From: Marinobacter salinus
GTDB lineage: Bacteria; Pseudomonadota; Gammaproteobacteria; Pseudomonadales; Oleiphilaceae
Assembly: GCF_001854125.1 (NCBI RefSeq)
Contig: NZ_CP017715.1
Span: 310,001-374,000 of the forward strand
Direction: 5' to 3'
DNA: 64,000 bases
Below the pieces are notes generated by a model, which did no database searches, was not told the origin of the DNA, and saw only the letters and a list, made by a program, of their open reading frames with translations. The translations under genes and the position numbers were made by a program. Of the stretch, positions 28,851-37,799 are shown in pieces (within the stretch, counting starts at the first letter, position 1; each line of letters starts with the position of its first letter).

Positions 28851-29651
28851 ATGGGTGATTTTGGATTGAAAGAAGCTTTCTCTTCGATAACGTCCCAGGC
28901 GTTGCTCAATGCGATCCTGGTTATCGTCCTGGCGTCCGTCATTATCTTTCTCATCCAGAAGCTGCTACCGCGGTTGGCGTCGAAACTGGGCGGCAAGTCG
29001 CGGCTCTATCTACTGGCGATGGTACCCCTGCTTCGGTTGCTGATCATTATTGGTACCATTTTTGTGGTTGTGCCGATACTGATAGAGCCATCGTTCGAGA
29101 ATATGGTTGCGATTTTTGGTGCGGTGGGTCTCGCACTGGGGTTTGCGTTAAAGGATTACGCCAGTAGCCTGGTGGCAGGAATCGTTACGCTGTATGAGAT
29201 GCCCTACCGTCCGGGCGACTGGATTGAAATTGAGGGGCATTACGGGGAGGTGCGCTCTATCGGAACCCGCGCAGTGGAAATCGTCACGCCCGACGATTCT
29301 GTTGTCATCATCCCCAACGGTCAGCTCTGGACCGCACTCGTTTCCAATGGCAACGACGGTACGGATAACCTGATGTGTGTCGCCGAATTTCATCTTGAAC
29401 CCGGTCATGACGTTCGCCGGATGCTGGATCTGTTGCGGGACGTGGCATTTACCTGCCCATTGACGAAAACCTGGCAACCCATCGTAGTCGTGGTGGCCAA
29501 CGAGGCGTGGGGGTTGCACTATCGCCTGAAAGCTTATCCGTTGGAGCCGAGGGAACAGTTTCGCTTTTCGACCGACCTGACGGCCCGGGGCGCGGAAGTT
29601 TTGGCCCGTGAAGGTGTCAACTTCGTTTCAGTTCCCGTCACCGGTCGCTGA
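28851..29651 (+). CDS. MscS-family mechanosensitive channel
   Basis: 266 aa. Two or three membrane helices in the first 100 residues, then the pore/beta domain signature GAVGLALGFALKDYASSLVAG (about 85-105) and YRPGDWIEIEGHYGEV (about 120-135), typical of MscS. It releases solutes on hypo-osmotic shock at the inner membrane. A GAGGAGCGTCACC ribosome site precedes the start. It is probably in an operon with rlmJ and the unknown winged-helix protein. Its end overlaps the convergent TRAP gene by 24 bp. Confidence 0.92.
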   Translation: MGDFGLKEAFSSITSQALLNAILVIVLASVIIFLIQKLLPRLASKLGGKSRLYLLAMVPLLRLLIIIGTIFVVVPILIEPSFENMVAIFGAVGLALGFALKDYASSLVAGIVTLYEMPYRPGDWIEIEGHYGEVRSIGTRAVEIVTPDDSVVIIPNGQLWTALVSNGNDGTDNLMCVAEFHLEPGHDVRRMLDLLRDVAFTCPLTKTWQPIVVVVANEAWGLHYRLKAYPLEPREQFRFSTDLTARGAEVLAREGVNFVSVPVTGR

Positions 29652-30725
29652 ATCCGCTTGCCGGGCTTCCAGTGCGTCGACCATCGAAAGGAGGCGATCC
29701 AGAATGTCCTTGCCCTTCGGGCCGGTGTTCTTGATAAAGCTGTGCCTGACGGCCAGGCTGGCTTGCCTGAATGTCTCGCGCTCTTCCTCACTGAGACTGA
29801 CCACCCGAAGCTCACCTTCTTCCAGCATGCTATCAAGGCGTGTCTGGTTCAGCTCTTTCTGGGTTGCCCAGGCTACCTGGCCAACGTCTTCAAGGGCATC
29901 AGCAAGCCACTGTTTTTGTTTGTCCGGTAACTCGTTGTACCAGCTCTGATTCGAGACAACTGAGGAGATGAACTGAGTCGGGCGGGCCAGGGTCAAGGTA
30001 CTCTGGACTTCGTAAAAATCCATTTCCTCAATCGCGAAGATCGGGTTGCTCTGAGCATCGATGTTATTCAATTGAAGGTCGGTATAAACCTGAGAATAGG
30101 GTGTCTGGCTGGGTTCTGCGCCATAGGCCCGATAAGACTCGGTCGCCATATCAGAGGTCATGGTGCGGATACGAAGACCGTTGAAATCATCAGGGCTTCG
30201 AAGAGGTTTGTTGGCAGTCCAGGCCATCCAGCCTTCAGGGACAAAGGCCAGCAATTTGAGTTTCTGGCCTGCGTAGGCATCGTCAAACAGAGCCCGGAGC
30301 TTTGGGCTGGCGAGCAACTGCCGGTTCACTTCTTCACTGTCCGACAGTAGATAGTGCAGGGTGAATACCCCCGCTTCCGGAATTTCGTCAGCCAGGTGGC
30401 CGGGAGAGGCAAAGGCGAGGTTGACCGAACCGTTCCGGGCCAGCTCCGTCAATTGTTCCGAGGTGCCAAGAGAGCCATAGGGGAAAATGTCGAGTTCGAT
30501 TCTGCCGTCGGAATGCTCTTCAATGCGTTCTTTTAGGGCTTCTGCGTAGGCGTGTTGTACACTGCCCTCGATTTCTTCCAGGGCAAAACGCCAGGTTACG
30601 GGATAATCTGATGGAGCCACTTCTGGCGTTGCGCTGCTTTCTTGTGTGGGTTCGCTCTCGGAGCAGCCTGCCAGCGTAAACATAAGGGTTGCCAGGAAGG
30701 GAAGCCAGAGGCTGGTGATGCGCAT
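29628..30725 (-). CDS. TRAP transporter substrate-binding lipoprotein (DctP type)
   Basis: 365 aa from ATG 30725, which has TGGAG nine bases upstream; the longer frame adds 32 residues before the signal peptide. Lipobox TLAGC. The DctP fold is recognised by WRFALEEIEGSVQHAYAEAL, FPYGSLGTSEQLTELA and the ligand-clamp region LNNIDAQSNPIFAIEEM. It binds a substrate, usually an organic acid, in the periplasm. No DctQ or DctM membrane genes are present within at least 29 kb on either side, so it is an orphan that either serves a distant transporter or acts otherwise. Confidence 0.9.
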   Translation of the reverse strand: MRITSLWLPFLATLMFTLAGCSESEPTQESSATPEVAPSDYPVTWRFALEEIEGSVQHAYAEALKERIEEHSDGRIELDIFPYGSLGTSEQLTELARNGSVNLAFASPGHLADEIPEAGVFTLHYLLSDSEEVNRQLLASPKLRALFDDAYAGQKLKLLAFVPEGWMAWTANKPLRSPDDFNGLRIRTMTSDMATESYRAYGAEPSQTPYSQVYTDLQLNNIDAQSNPIFAIEEMDFYEVQSTLTLARPTQFISSVVSNQSWYNELPDKQKQWLADALEDVGQVAWATQKELNQTRLDSMLEEGELRVVSLSEEERETFRQASLAVRHSFIKNTGPKGKDILDRLLSMVDALEARQADSATGDGN

Positions 30726-30819
30726 GTCCCGTTCTCCAGAGCCGGGTGTGAATGACAGTTGCCGTAAAATAACACACTTGGGCAGGAACCTTCCTGTCTT
30801 CAGTTGAGGGAGTTTAACC

Positions 30820-31728
30820 ATGGCAAACCAGAAGCAGGCAATGCTTTACGGGCTTGCGACCGTTCTGCTTTGGTCGACCGTGGCGACTGCATTCAAACTG
30901 TCGCTGCAGGAACTGGCCCCGGTTCAGATGCTGGTGGTTGCCTGCGCTTCCTCGGTATTGGTGATGGGGCTGATTCTGGTACTCCAGCGCCGATGGCACC
31001 TGGTGTTTTCGCTCAGTGGCCGCCAGTATGCCCAGTCCTTCGGCATGGGCCTGATAAATCCCTGCCTGTACTACTTCGTGCTGTTCGGGGCGTTTGATCG
31101 CCTGCCAGCCCAGGAGGCCCAGCCCCTGAATTATACCTGGGCGCTGGTCCTGGCCTACCTATCCGTGCCCTTTCTCGGGCAGCGTCTCCGTAAACTCGAT
31201 ATCGTTGCCGGGCTGGTCTGCTACGCCGGAGTGGTTGTTATTGCTACCCGCGGTGCGGTCACATCCTTGAGTCTGTCCGATCCTTTTGGCGTGTTCCTGG
31301 CAATTGGCAGCACGGTGATCTGGGCATCTTACTGGATTATCGCAACGCGGGATCAACGAGATCCGGTTGTGGGGCTGTTCCTCAATTTTTTATTTGGCTT
31401 GCCGGTTATCGTTCTGATATGCGGCATGACAGAGGGCTTTGGTTTTGCCTCTGGTACGTCGCTGGCCGCTGCGGTTTACGTGGGTGTGTTCGAGATGGGG
31501 ATCGCTTTCGTACTTTGGTCATATGCCATGAAAAAAGCGGAGAATACCTCAAAAGTAAGCAATCTGATTTTTATCTCGCCATTCCTCTCCCTGGTTTTTA
31601 TCCACTTCATTCTGGGTGAGCAGATTTTATCGTCGACCTATATCGGGCTGGTGCTGATTATGGCTGGCCTCTGGCTGCAACAGAAGAAAGTGCGTGAGCG
31701 GGAAGAGGCTCTCATCGGTGACGTCTGA
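30820..31728 (+). CDS. EamA/DMT-family transporter
   Basis: 302 aa, about ten membrane helices in two EamA repeats (roughly 10-140 and 155-292). Motifs AQEAQPLNYTWALVLAYLSV and KAENTSKVSNLIFISPFLSL are typical of drug/metabolite exporters of the DMT superfamily. Substrate unknown. GAGGGAG lies eight bases before the start. It is divergent from the TRAP gene and overlaps the GIY-YIG gene by 11 bp. Confidence 0.88.
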   Translation: MANQKQAMLYGLATVLLWSTVATAFKLSLQELAPVQMLVVACASSVLVMGLILVLQRRWHLVFSLSGRQYAQSFGMGLINPCLYYFVLFGAFDRLPAQEAQPLNYTWALVLAYLSVPFLGQRLRKLDIVAGLVCYAGVVVIATRGAVTSLSLSDPFGVFLAIGSTVIWASYWIIATRDQRDPVVGLFLNFLFGLPVIVLICGMTEGFGFASGTSLAAAVYVGVFEMGIAFVLWSYAMKKAENTSKVSNLIFISPFLSLVFIHFILGEQILSSTYIGLVLIMAGLWLQQKKVREREEALIGDV

Positions 31729-31996
31729 ATGGTTTGTCTATATGGTGCGCACCGCCAGAGGCACCCTTTACACCGGCATTTCAACGGATGTGGCGCGGCG
31801 CTTCGCTGAACACCAGGCGGGCGCACCCAAAGGGGCCCGGAGCCTCCGGGGCAAAGGACCTCTTGAGCTTGTGTTCAGCGCACCAGCGGGCAGCCGTAGC
31901 CGGGCTTCGCGCATTGAGTGGCATATCAAACAGTGGCCCAGTTCGCGCAAAGAGGCTCTGGTCCGCGGAGAGCTCAAGCTGCCAGATGATCTTTGA
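31718..31996 (+). CDS. GIY-YIG nuclease-fold protein (YhbQ-like)
   Basis: 92 aa from GTG 31718, which overlaps the EamA gene and has AGAGG nine bases upstream. The GIY-YIG signature is present: FVYMVRTARGTLYTGISTDV (about 5-24), with Y and Arg (ARRFAEHQ) and the later Glu in SRIEWHIK. Members such as E. coli YhbQ are small DNA nucleases or repair-related proteins. Its end overlaps the convergent hydrolase by 23 bp. Confidence 0.88.
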   Translation: MTSEWFVYMVRTARGTLYTGISTDVARRFAEHQAGAPKGARSLRGKGPLELVFSAPAGSRSRASRIEWHIKQWPSSRKEALVRGELKLPDDL

Positions 31997-32867
31997 TATG
32001 GTCTCCGGCCGCGGCCAGGGCCTGGGTGGCCCGGTCAAGCTGGCCGCTATGGACCTGAAACACGTGCCAAAGGCTGTTGAAGATCTGGATCGTTGTCTGA
32101 ACGTCGTCCCGTTGGGCGGCGCTGGCAAGCCGCTCGGCGTCGTTCAACAGCATTTCTTCACTGCCGACCTGGATCAGAAGCGGCGGCAGGCCGCCGAAAT
32201 TCCCAAAAATCGGAGAGATGAGCGGGTTGGTCAGCGCTTCGGCGCCAGCATAGAGTTTTGCAGCTTTTTCGGTCCAGCGAGCCTGGAGCACCGGCTCGCG
32301 TTCCGGCGAATAAAGTGCCTGTTGCGTCAGGTCGATCCAGGGTGAGAATACGGTGAGCGATGAAGGAAGCGGTAGCCCTTTGTTTTTAAGGCGCATGGCC
32401 AGTGCCACACTGAGTCCGCCACCGGCAGAGTCGCCAGCGACCGCAATCTGAGAGTTGCTGAAGCCCTGATCCAGCAGTGCCATATAAGTGGCTTCTGCAT
32501 CATCCAGGGCTGCGGGAAACGGATGTTCGGGGGCGAGGCGGTAGTCCGGTGTGACCACCTGACAGCCACTGGCCCTGGCGAGATGGCCGGTGAGTCCGCG
32601 ATGGGTGCGTGAGGAGCCGATGACATAGCCACCGCCATGCAAATAGAGTACGACCCCGGTTGGCTTGTCTCCTGCGGTGGTTCGAGTTGCCGGGATGCCC
32701 GCTACGGAGATATTCTCGAACCGGCAGTGTCGGGGTGGGGTAGAACTGCGGTAAGCCTGGGCAATCAGGGTCCGCTGGAGGGGCACCGGAACCGCCGGGC
32801 CAAGAATCGGGCGCACCAGACGCATCATCGTTTGACGGAGTGTGGCCTCAAGAACTCGTTGCAACAT
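31974..32867 (-). CDS. Alpha/beta hydrolase, HSL-type esterase
   Basis: 297 aa. The hormone-sensitive-lipase group is recognised by the oxyanion motif HGGG (77-80) and the nucleophile motif GDSAGG with Ser147. The acid residue probably lies in VGSEEMLLND and the His in the SLWHVFQ stretch near residue 265. It hydrolyses short or medium acyl esters, in the cytoplasm (no signal peptide). The expected substrate is unknown. Confidence 0.9.
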   Translation of the reverse strand: MLQRVLEATLRQTMMRLVRPILGPAVPVPLQRTLIAQAYRSSTPPRHCRFENISVAGIPATRTTAGDKPTGVVLYLHGGGYVIGSSRTHRGLTGHLARASGCQVVTPDYRLAPEHPFPAALDDAEATYMALLDQGFSNSQIAVAGDSAGGGLSVALAMRLKNKGLPLPSSLTVFSPWIDLTQQALYSPEREPVLQARWTEKAAKLYAGAEALTNPLISPIFGNFGGLPPLLIQVGSEEMLLNDAERLASAAQRDDVQTTIQIFNSLWHVFQVHSGQLDRATQALAAAGDHIKDHLAA

Positions 32868-32945
32868 CTGTGTTCTACCCTCGCTATGGGTTAGGATTGC
32901 AGTTCAAAAGCTTATTCATCAATCGTGACAGGCGTTTAACTCTAC

Positions 32946-33977
32946 GTGTACTGGAAAACAGATACCATAGAAATTCCGGATTGGGACAGGCATTCATTGC
33001 TGGAGCGGCTCGAAGCCTTTGATCATGCCCGTGAGCGGGAGTTGAGCGAGGAGATGGTTGCGTACTGCCGCTTTTATGGTCTGGATCTATGGGTAGAGCA
33101 TCCCGAGGTGACATACCATCAGGGTTATGTTGAGGCCGCGGGGCACCAGGTCATGGTCCACTACTACCGGTTGCCGGATACCCGTGGTGAGCGTGGCACA
33201 GTGTTCATTTTCCATGGATATTTCGATCACGTTGGGCTTTACAGCCAGTTGATTGACCGTTGCCTGGGTGCCGGTTTTGATGTGCTGGCCTATGATCAGC
33301 CCGGGCACGGGCTTTCCAGTGGAACGCCGGCGTCAATTGGGAGCTTTCTCGAGTACCAGAGCGTACTCGCGGATGTGATGGTGCAGTTGAAGGGCAAGAC
33401 CAGGAAACCGTGGTTCGGGGTCGGTCAGAGTACCGGCGGGGCAATACTGATTGATTACCTGTTGTCGAATCATCACTCCAGGGGTACGTCCGATTTCCGG
33501 GAAGTGGTTCTTCTTGCGCCTCTTGTCCGGCCCATGGGCTTCTTGGGTGCCAAGATTTTACACAGTCTGGTGAAACCATTTTTTACTCGCTGGCGTCGGG
33601 TATTTGGGGAGAACAGTGGAAACACCCGCTTTTTGCAGTTTCTCCGGGATCATGACCCTTTGCAGGCGCGAGCAGTGCATGTTGACTGGGTCAGTGCATT
33701 GCGCAAATGGGTGCCCCATATCGAATCCGCGCGCCCGGTGGACTTCCCGATTACGGTTATTCAGGGCGAGAAGGACCTGACGGTGGATTGGGAGCACAAT
33801 CTGCGGATAATCCGGAACAAATTTTCCTCGGTGGAGGAGGTCAGAATTCCGGACGGTCGTCACCATCTGGTGAACGAAGCCCAGGATTTGCAGGCAACGG
33901 TATTCAATACCATCATTGATACATTCATGAATGAGTCGGCACAGCCTCTTGAGAAAGCGGAGGCATGCCGGGAATAA
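32946..33977 (+). CDS. Alpha/beta hydrolase, lysophospholipase-like
   Basis: 343 aa from GTG 32946; the ribosome site there is weak, and a later start such as ATG 33055 is possible. The fold is seen in FIFHGYFDHVGLYSQLI, YDQPGHGLS and the nucleophile motif GQSTGG with Ser162. The catalytic Asp is likely in QGEKDLTVDW and the His in PDGRHHLVNE. This resembles monoacylglycerol lipase/lysophospholipase proteins (Hydrolase_4). It is 19 bp before the OmpA-type lipoprotein gene. Confidence 0.88.
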   Translation: MYWKTDTIEIPDWDRHSLLERLEAFDHARERELSEEMVAYCRFYGLDLWVEHPEVTYHQGYVEAAGHQVMVHYYRLPDTRGERGTVFIFHGYFDHVGLYSQLIDRCLGAGFDVLAYDQPGHGLSSGTPASIGSFLEYQSVLADVMVQLKGKTRKPWFGVGQSTGGAILIDYLLSNHHSRGTSDFREVVLLAPLVRPMGFLGAKILHSLVKPFFTRWRRVFGENSGNTRFLQFLRDHDPLQARAVHVDWVSALRKWVPHIESARPVDFPITVIQGEKDLTVDWEHNLRIIRNKFSSVEEVRIPDGRHHLVNEAQDLQATVFNTIIDTFMNESAQPLEKAEACRE

Positions 33978-33996
33978 CCAGGCACAGGAGAATCCT

Positions 33997-34653
33997 TTGA
34001 AAAAGACAATTATTGCGTTTGCAATGGCAACAGTCACTTTGAGTGGGTGTATGACCTACGATCCGTACACCGGTGAGGAAAAAACATCGAGCGCTACCAA
34101 GGGTAGTATTATCGGTGCCATTGGCGGTGCGGCAATTGGTGCGGCCACCTCCAGCAAAAGCGACCGTGCCAAAGGTGCCCTGATCGGTGCCGCTGGCGGC
34201 GCAGCTATTGGTGGTGGTATCGGTTATTACATGGACAAGCAGGAGGCAGAACTCCGTCACAAGCTGGAAGGCACCGGTGTGCGCGTGATACGCAACGGCG
34301 ATCAGATCGAGCTGGTGATGCCAGGCAATATCACCTTTGACCTGAACCAGTCGTCTATCAAGCCTTCTTTCACTGGCACGCTCGAATCTGTGTCATTGGT
34401 GCTGAAAGAGTATGACAAGACCATTATTCAGATTGAAGGTCATACCGACAGCTCAGGCTCCCAGAGCTACAACCAGTTGCTGAGTGAGCAACGCGCCAGT
34501 TCGGTTCGGGATTTTATGCTGAACCAGGGGATTGAGCCAAAACGGACACGCGCCGTCGGTTATGGCGAGCGTTACCCTCTCGCTTCCAACGATACTCCGG
34601 CAGGGCGTGAGCAAAACCGTCGGGTTGAGTTAACGCTCGTCCCTATGCAGTAA
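33997..34653 (+). CDS. OmpA-family lipoprotein (YiaD-like)
   Basis: 218 aa from TTG 33997, with CAGGAG seven bases upstream. Lipobox LSGC (Cys about residue 18). Residues about 37-85 are a glycine zipper (GSIIGAIGGAAIGAA and GALIGAAGGAAIGGGIG) that may insert in the membrane. Residues about 100-218 are the OmpA peptidoglycan-binding domain, with IEGHTDSSGSQSYNQLLSEQ and the Arg of the REQNRRVEL end. It probably ties the outer membrane to the cell wall. A strong two-way terminator follows. Confidence 0.92.
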   Translation: MKKTIIAFAMATVTLSGCMTYDPYTGEEKTSSATKGSIIGAIGGAAIGAATSSKSDRAKGALIGAAGGAAIGGGIGYYMDKQEAELRHKLEGTGVRVIRNGDQIELVMPGNITFDLNQSSIKPSFTGTLESVSLVLKEYDKTIIQIEGHTDSSGSQSYNQLLSEQRASSVRDFMLNQGIEPKRTRAVGYGERYPLASNDTPAGREQNRRVELTLVPMQ

Positions 34654-34668
34654 AACAGGGCTGGCATA

Positions 34669-34698
34669 AAAAAACCGGGGCCATGGCCCCGGTTTTTT
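34669..34698. terminator. Bidirectional terminator
   Basis: A perfect 30-bp palindrome: six A, then CCGGGGCC-ATGGCC-type GC arms, then six T. It serves both the OmpA-type lipoprotein gene (plus) and serA (minus), which converge here. Confidence 0.92.
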
Positions 34699-34712
34699 TA
34701 TGCAGGTTTCTG

Positions 34713-35942
34713 TCAGAACAGAACGCGGCAGCGGATCGTGCCTTTCACCTGGAGCAGCTTTTCAAGCGCCAGCTCCCCATAGGCCTTGTCCACGTCAACC
34801 ACAACATAACCAATGTCTTCCTTGGTCTGGAGGTACTGGCCACAGACGTTGATGCCATTCTCCGAGAACACCTGGTTAATCTCGGACATGACGCCCGGTA
34901 CGTTCTCGTGGATGTGCAGCAGACGATGCTGGTTCGGATGAGAGGGGAGGGCCACTTCGGGGAAGTTCACAGAAGAGACTGAGGTACCATTGTCACTGTA
35001 CATGGCCAGCTTTTCTGCGACTTCACGGCCGATGTTTTCCTGCGCTTCGATGGTAGAGCCGCCCACATGAGGAGTCAGGATGACGTTGTCGAACTCTCGC
35101 AGCGGAGAGACGAATTCCTCATTGTTGGACTTGGGTTCGACCGGGAACACATCGATGGCGGCGCCCAGGATTTTTCCGCTTCCGAGTGCGTCTGCCAGGG
35201 CGTCGATGTCAACCACGGTGCCGCGGGAAGCGTTCATCAGGATGGAGCCTGGCTTCATTTGCGCCAGCTGCTCGGCCTTGAACATATATTTGGTGGCCGG
35301 GGTTTCCGGAACATGCAGACTGACCACATCGGCAATGTTGAGCAGTTCCTGCAGGGTACCTACCTGGGTAGCATTACCGATAGGCAGTTTGGAAACCACA
35401 TCGTAGAAATAAACATCCATGCCCAGACCTTCGGCCAGCACGCTGAACTGGGTGCCAATGTTGCCATAGCCGATAATGCCCAGTTTCTTGCCACGGATTT
35501 CATAGCTGTCTTTGGCGGATTTCAGCCACTCACCACGGTGCGCCTTGGCATTTTTCTCGGGAACGCCGCGCAGTAACAGGATGGCCTGTGCCAGCACCAG
35601 TTCGGCCACACTCCGGGTGTTGGAAAATGGCGCGTTGAAAACGGCAATGCCGCGGCGCGTGGCAGCCTTCAGGTCTACCTGGTTCGTGCCTATGCAGAAG
35701 CACCCCACCGCCACCAGTTTTTTAGCAGCTGCAAATACTTTCTCGGTCAGCTGGGTACGCGAGCGGAGACCGACGAAGTGCGCATCGGCGACCTTCTCAA
35801 TCAGGTCTTCCTCGGCCAGCGAGTGAGTCAGATACTCGATGTTGGTATAGCCCGCAGCGTTCAGGGTATCAATGGCAGATTGATGCACGCCTTCCAGCAG
35901 CAGTATCCGGATTTTGCTCTTTTCGAGAGACGTATTTGACAT
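34713..35942 (-). CDS. serA: D-3-phosphoglycerate dehydrogenase
   Basis: 409 aa, the short ACT-domain form like E. coli SerA. It oxidises 3-phosphoglycerate to 3-phosphohydroxypyruvate with NAD, the first step of serine synthesis. The NAD site is GKKLGIIGYGNIGTQ (about 150-164). The catalytic Arg lies in LMNASRGTVVD, with Glu in the PVEP region and His in ILTPHVGGSTIEAQ. Residues about 340-409 are the ACT domain that binds serine for feedback inhibition. It is divergent from a D-2-hydroxyglutarate dehydrogenase, which removes the by-product of SerA. Confidence 0.96.
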   Translation of the reverse strand: MSNTSLEKSKIRILLLEGVHQSAIDTLNAAGYTNIEYLTHSLAEEDLIEKVADAHFVGLRSRTQLTEKVFAAAKKLVAVGCFCIGTNQVDLKAATRRGIAVFNAPFSNTRSVAELVLAQAILLLRGVPEKNAKAHRGEWLKSAKDSYEIRGKKLGIIGYGNIGTQFSVLAEGLGMDVYFYDVVSKLPIGNATQVGTLQELLNIADVVSLHVPETPATKYMFKAEQLAQMKPGSILMNASRGTVVDIDALADALGSGKILGAAIDVFPVEPKSNNEEFVSPLREFDNVILTPHVGGSTIEAQENIGREVAEKLAMYSDNGTSVSSVNFPEVALPSHPNQHRLLHIHENVPGVMSEINQVFSENGINVCGQYLQTKEDIGYVVVDVDKAYGELALEKLLQVKGTIRCRVLF

Positions 35943-36134
35943 GGGATTGCTTCCGAACCTTTCGTCACGTGAAATGACCTGTGGCCAGTGATCGTCAGGG
36001 CTGGCTCACAGAACAGGGGCGGTATGATACCATAAACGGAGAATTTCACAGCGCGCCGGATTGCCTTAATCAATTGTCTGGGCAACCGCCAGTTCACAGG
36101 CCGCCGGCCCAACCCTGACGAGACTGACGCATTC

Positions 36135-37538
36135 ATGAATCCCGAACAGATTATCTCTTCCCTGAAAGAGCTGATGGCCACCGGCGAAGCCGCTGGTAAG
36201 GTGCTGACCGATCCTGCTGATCTTGAGAACTATGGCAAGGACTGGACCAGGATCTACCCACCCAAGCCCCTGGCGATTGTTTTGCCGAAAACCACAGAGC
36301 AGGTGCAGGCACTGGTCCAGTTTGCCAATGAAAACCGGGTTGCACTGGTCCCCTCCGGTGGCCGGACCGGCCTGAGCGCCGGCGCAGTTGCTGCCAACGG
36401 TGAGGTCGTGGTTGCCTTCGACAACATGAACCGGATTCTGGATTTTAATGCCAGCGACCGGATAGTGCGCTGCCAGGCAGGGGTCGTTACCGAGCAGCTA
36501 CAGAACTTTGCCGAAGAGAATGGCCTTTACTACCCGGTGGACTTTGCCTCAGCGGGTTCCAGTCAGCTCGGCGGTAATCTGTCCACCAACGCGGGTGGCA
36601 TCAAGGTGATTCGATACGGCATGAGCCGTGATTGGGTGGCCGGTCTAAAGGTAGTGACTGGCAAAGGCGATATTCTGGATCTCAACAAGGATCTCGCCAA
36701 AAATAACACCGGTTATGATCTGCGGCACCTGTTTGTCGGCGCAGAGGGAACCCTGGGTTTCATCACCGAAGCGACCATGAAATTGTCCCGAAAGCCGGAT
36801 GATCTGACCGTTCTGGTGCTTGGCCTGAACGACCTCACCAACACTATGGATGTGTTGCAGGCATTCCAGAAACAAATCGACTTGACTGCTTACGAATTCT
36901 TTTCGCATCAGGCCATGGGTCATGTGCTCGCCCACGGCCAGGTGCAGGCGCCGTTCGACACTGAGGCGCCGTATTATGCGTTGCTGGAATTCGAGGCGGT
37001 GTCCGATCAGGTGATGGAAGACGCAATGAACCTTTTCGAGCAATGTGTCGAAAACGGTTGGGTGCTTGATGGCGTCATCAGTCAAAGTGAGACTCAGGCT
37101 CAGAACCTTTGGCAACTGAGAGAACGTATTTCAGAGTCAATAGCTCCGCGCACGCCTTACAAGAACGATATTTCCGTGGTGGTTTCCAAGGTGCCCGGAT
37201 TTCTGCAGGAAATTGATGCAGTCGTAACCGAGCACTATCCGGACTTTGAGATCATCTGGTTCGGCCACATCGGCGACGGCAACCTGCACCTGAACATTCT
37301 CAAGCCCGAAGACATGGCGAAAGAAGATTTCTTCGAAAAGTGTCAGCAGGTCAACAAGTGGGTGTTCGAGATTGTCGAGCGCTACCAGGGCAGTGTCTCT
37401 GCGGAGCACGGTGTTGGCATGACCAAGAAGCCATATCTGCAATACACCCGTAGCGAGGCGGAAATTGCCTACATGAAGGCGATCAAGCAGGTGTTTGACC
37501 CCAACGGCATTATAAACCCAGGTAAAATCTTCGACTGA
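36135..37538 (+). CDS. D-2-hydroxyglutarate dehydrogenase (FAD-linked)
   Basis: 467 aa. FAD_binding_4 domain with VPSGGRTGLSAGAVA (about 74-88) and GGNLSTNAGGIKVIRYG (about 146-162). The C-terminal FAD-oxidase domain has the metal/substrate motif HIGDGNLHLN and EHGVGMTKK. The family includes D-lactate and glycolate dehydrogenases, but the position next to serA fits D-2-hydroxyglutarate dehydrogenase, as in Pseudomonas, where it regenerates 2-oxoglutarate made into D-2-hydroxyglutarate by SerA. The 192-bp divergent space holds both promoters. Confidence 0.88.
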   Translation: MNPEQIISSLKELMATGEAAGKVLTDPADLENYGKDWTRIYPPKPLAIVLPKTTEQVQALVQFANENRVALVPSGGRTGLSAGAVAANGEVVVAFDNMNRILDFNASDRIVRCQAGVVTEQLQNFAEENGLYYPVDFASAGSSQLGGNLSTNAGGIKVIRYGMSRDWVAGLKVVTGKGDILDLNKDLAKNNTGYDLRHLFVGAEGTLGFITEATMKLSRKPDDLTVLVLGLNDLTNTMDVLQAFQKQIDLTAYEFFSHQAMGHVLAHGQVQAPFDTEAPYYALLEFEAVSDQVMEDAMNLFEQCVENGWVLDGVISQSETQAQNLWQLRERISESIAPRTPYKNDISVVVSKVPGFLQEIDAVVTEHYPDFEIIWFGHIGDGNLHLNILKPEDMAKEDFFEKCQQVNKWVFEIVERYQGSVSAEHGVGMTKKPYLQYTRSEAEIAYMKAIKQVFDPNGIINPGKIFD

Positions 37539-37552
37539 TTGCCTCAAAGCAG

Positions 37553-37580
37553 GCTTCGGGTCATCGCACCGGCCCGAAGC
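37553..37580 (+). terminator. Hairpin terminator after D2HGDH
   Basis: GCTTCGGG (37553-37560) and CCCGAAGC (37573-37580) form a perfect eight-pair stem with a 12-base loop, followed by TCTATTCCTT. The tail is pyrimidine-rich rather than pure T. Confidence 0.6.
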
Positions 37581-37703
37581 TCTATTCCTTGCCTCTCCTC
37601 CTCTTTGGTGCGTCGAGCCATTTCTGTGCCAGCTATTGGTGCACTTCCTTTAGGCTGCCACTTGCACTCCGCTTCCAGATATCTCCCTTCGAATCTTTAA
37701 CAA

Positions 37704-37731
37704 ACTGACACCTATCGCAAATATTGTCAGT
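37704..37731. promoter_or_regulatory. Operator-like dyad upstream of the ABC/amidase cluster
   Basis: ACTGACA (37704-37710) and TGTCAGT (37725-37731) are perfect inverted repeats whose centres are 21 bp apart, two DNA turns. They lie 69 bp before the ABC substrate-binding gene. The IclR-type regulator at the end of this cluster is the obvious candidate to bind here; this is inference. Confidence 0.5.
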
Positions 37732-37799
37732 CGGTCAGGATTGGCCCCATAAATGCATTTAAAATTGAGACATCTCGTCCCATTTTTTGGAGAAGCATT

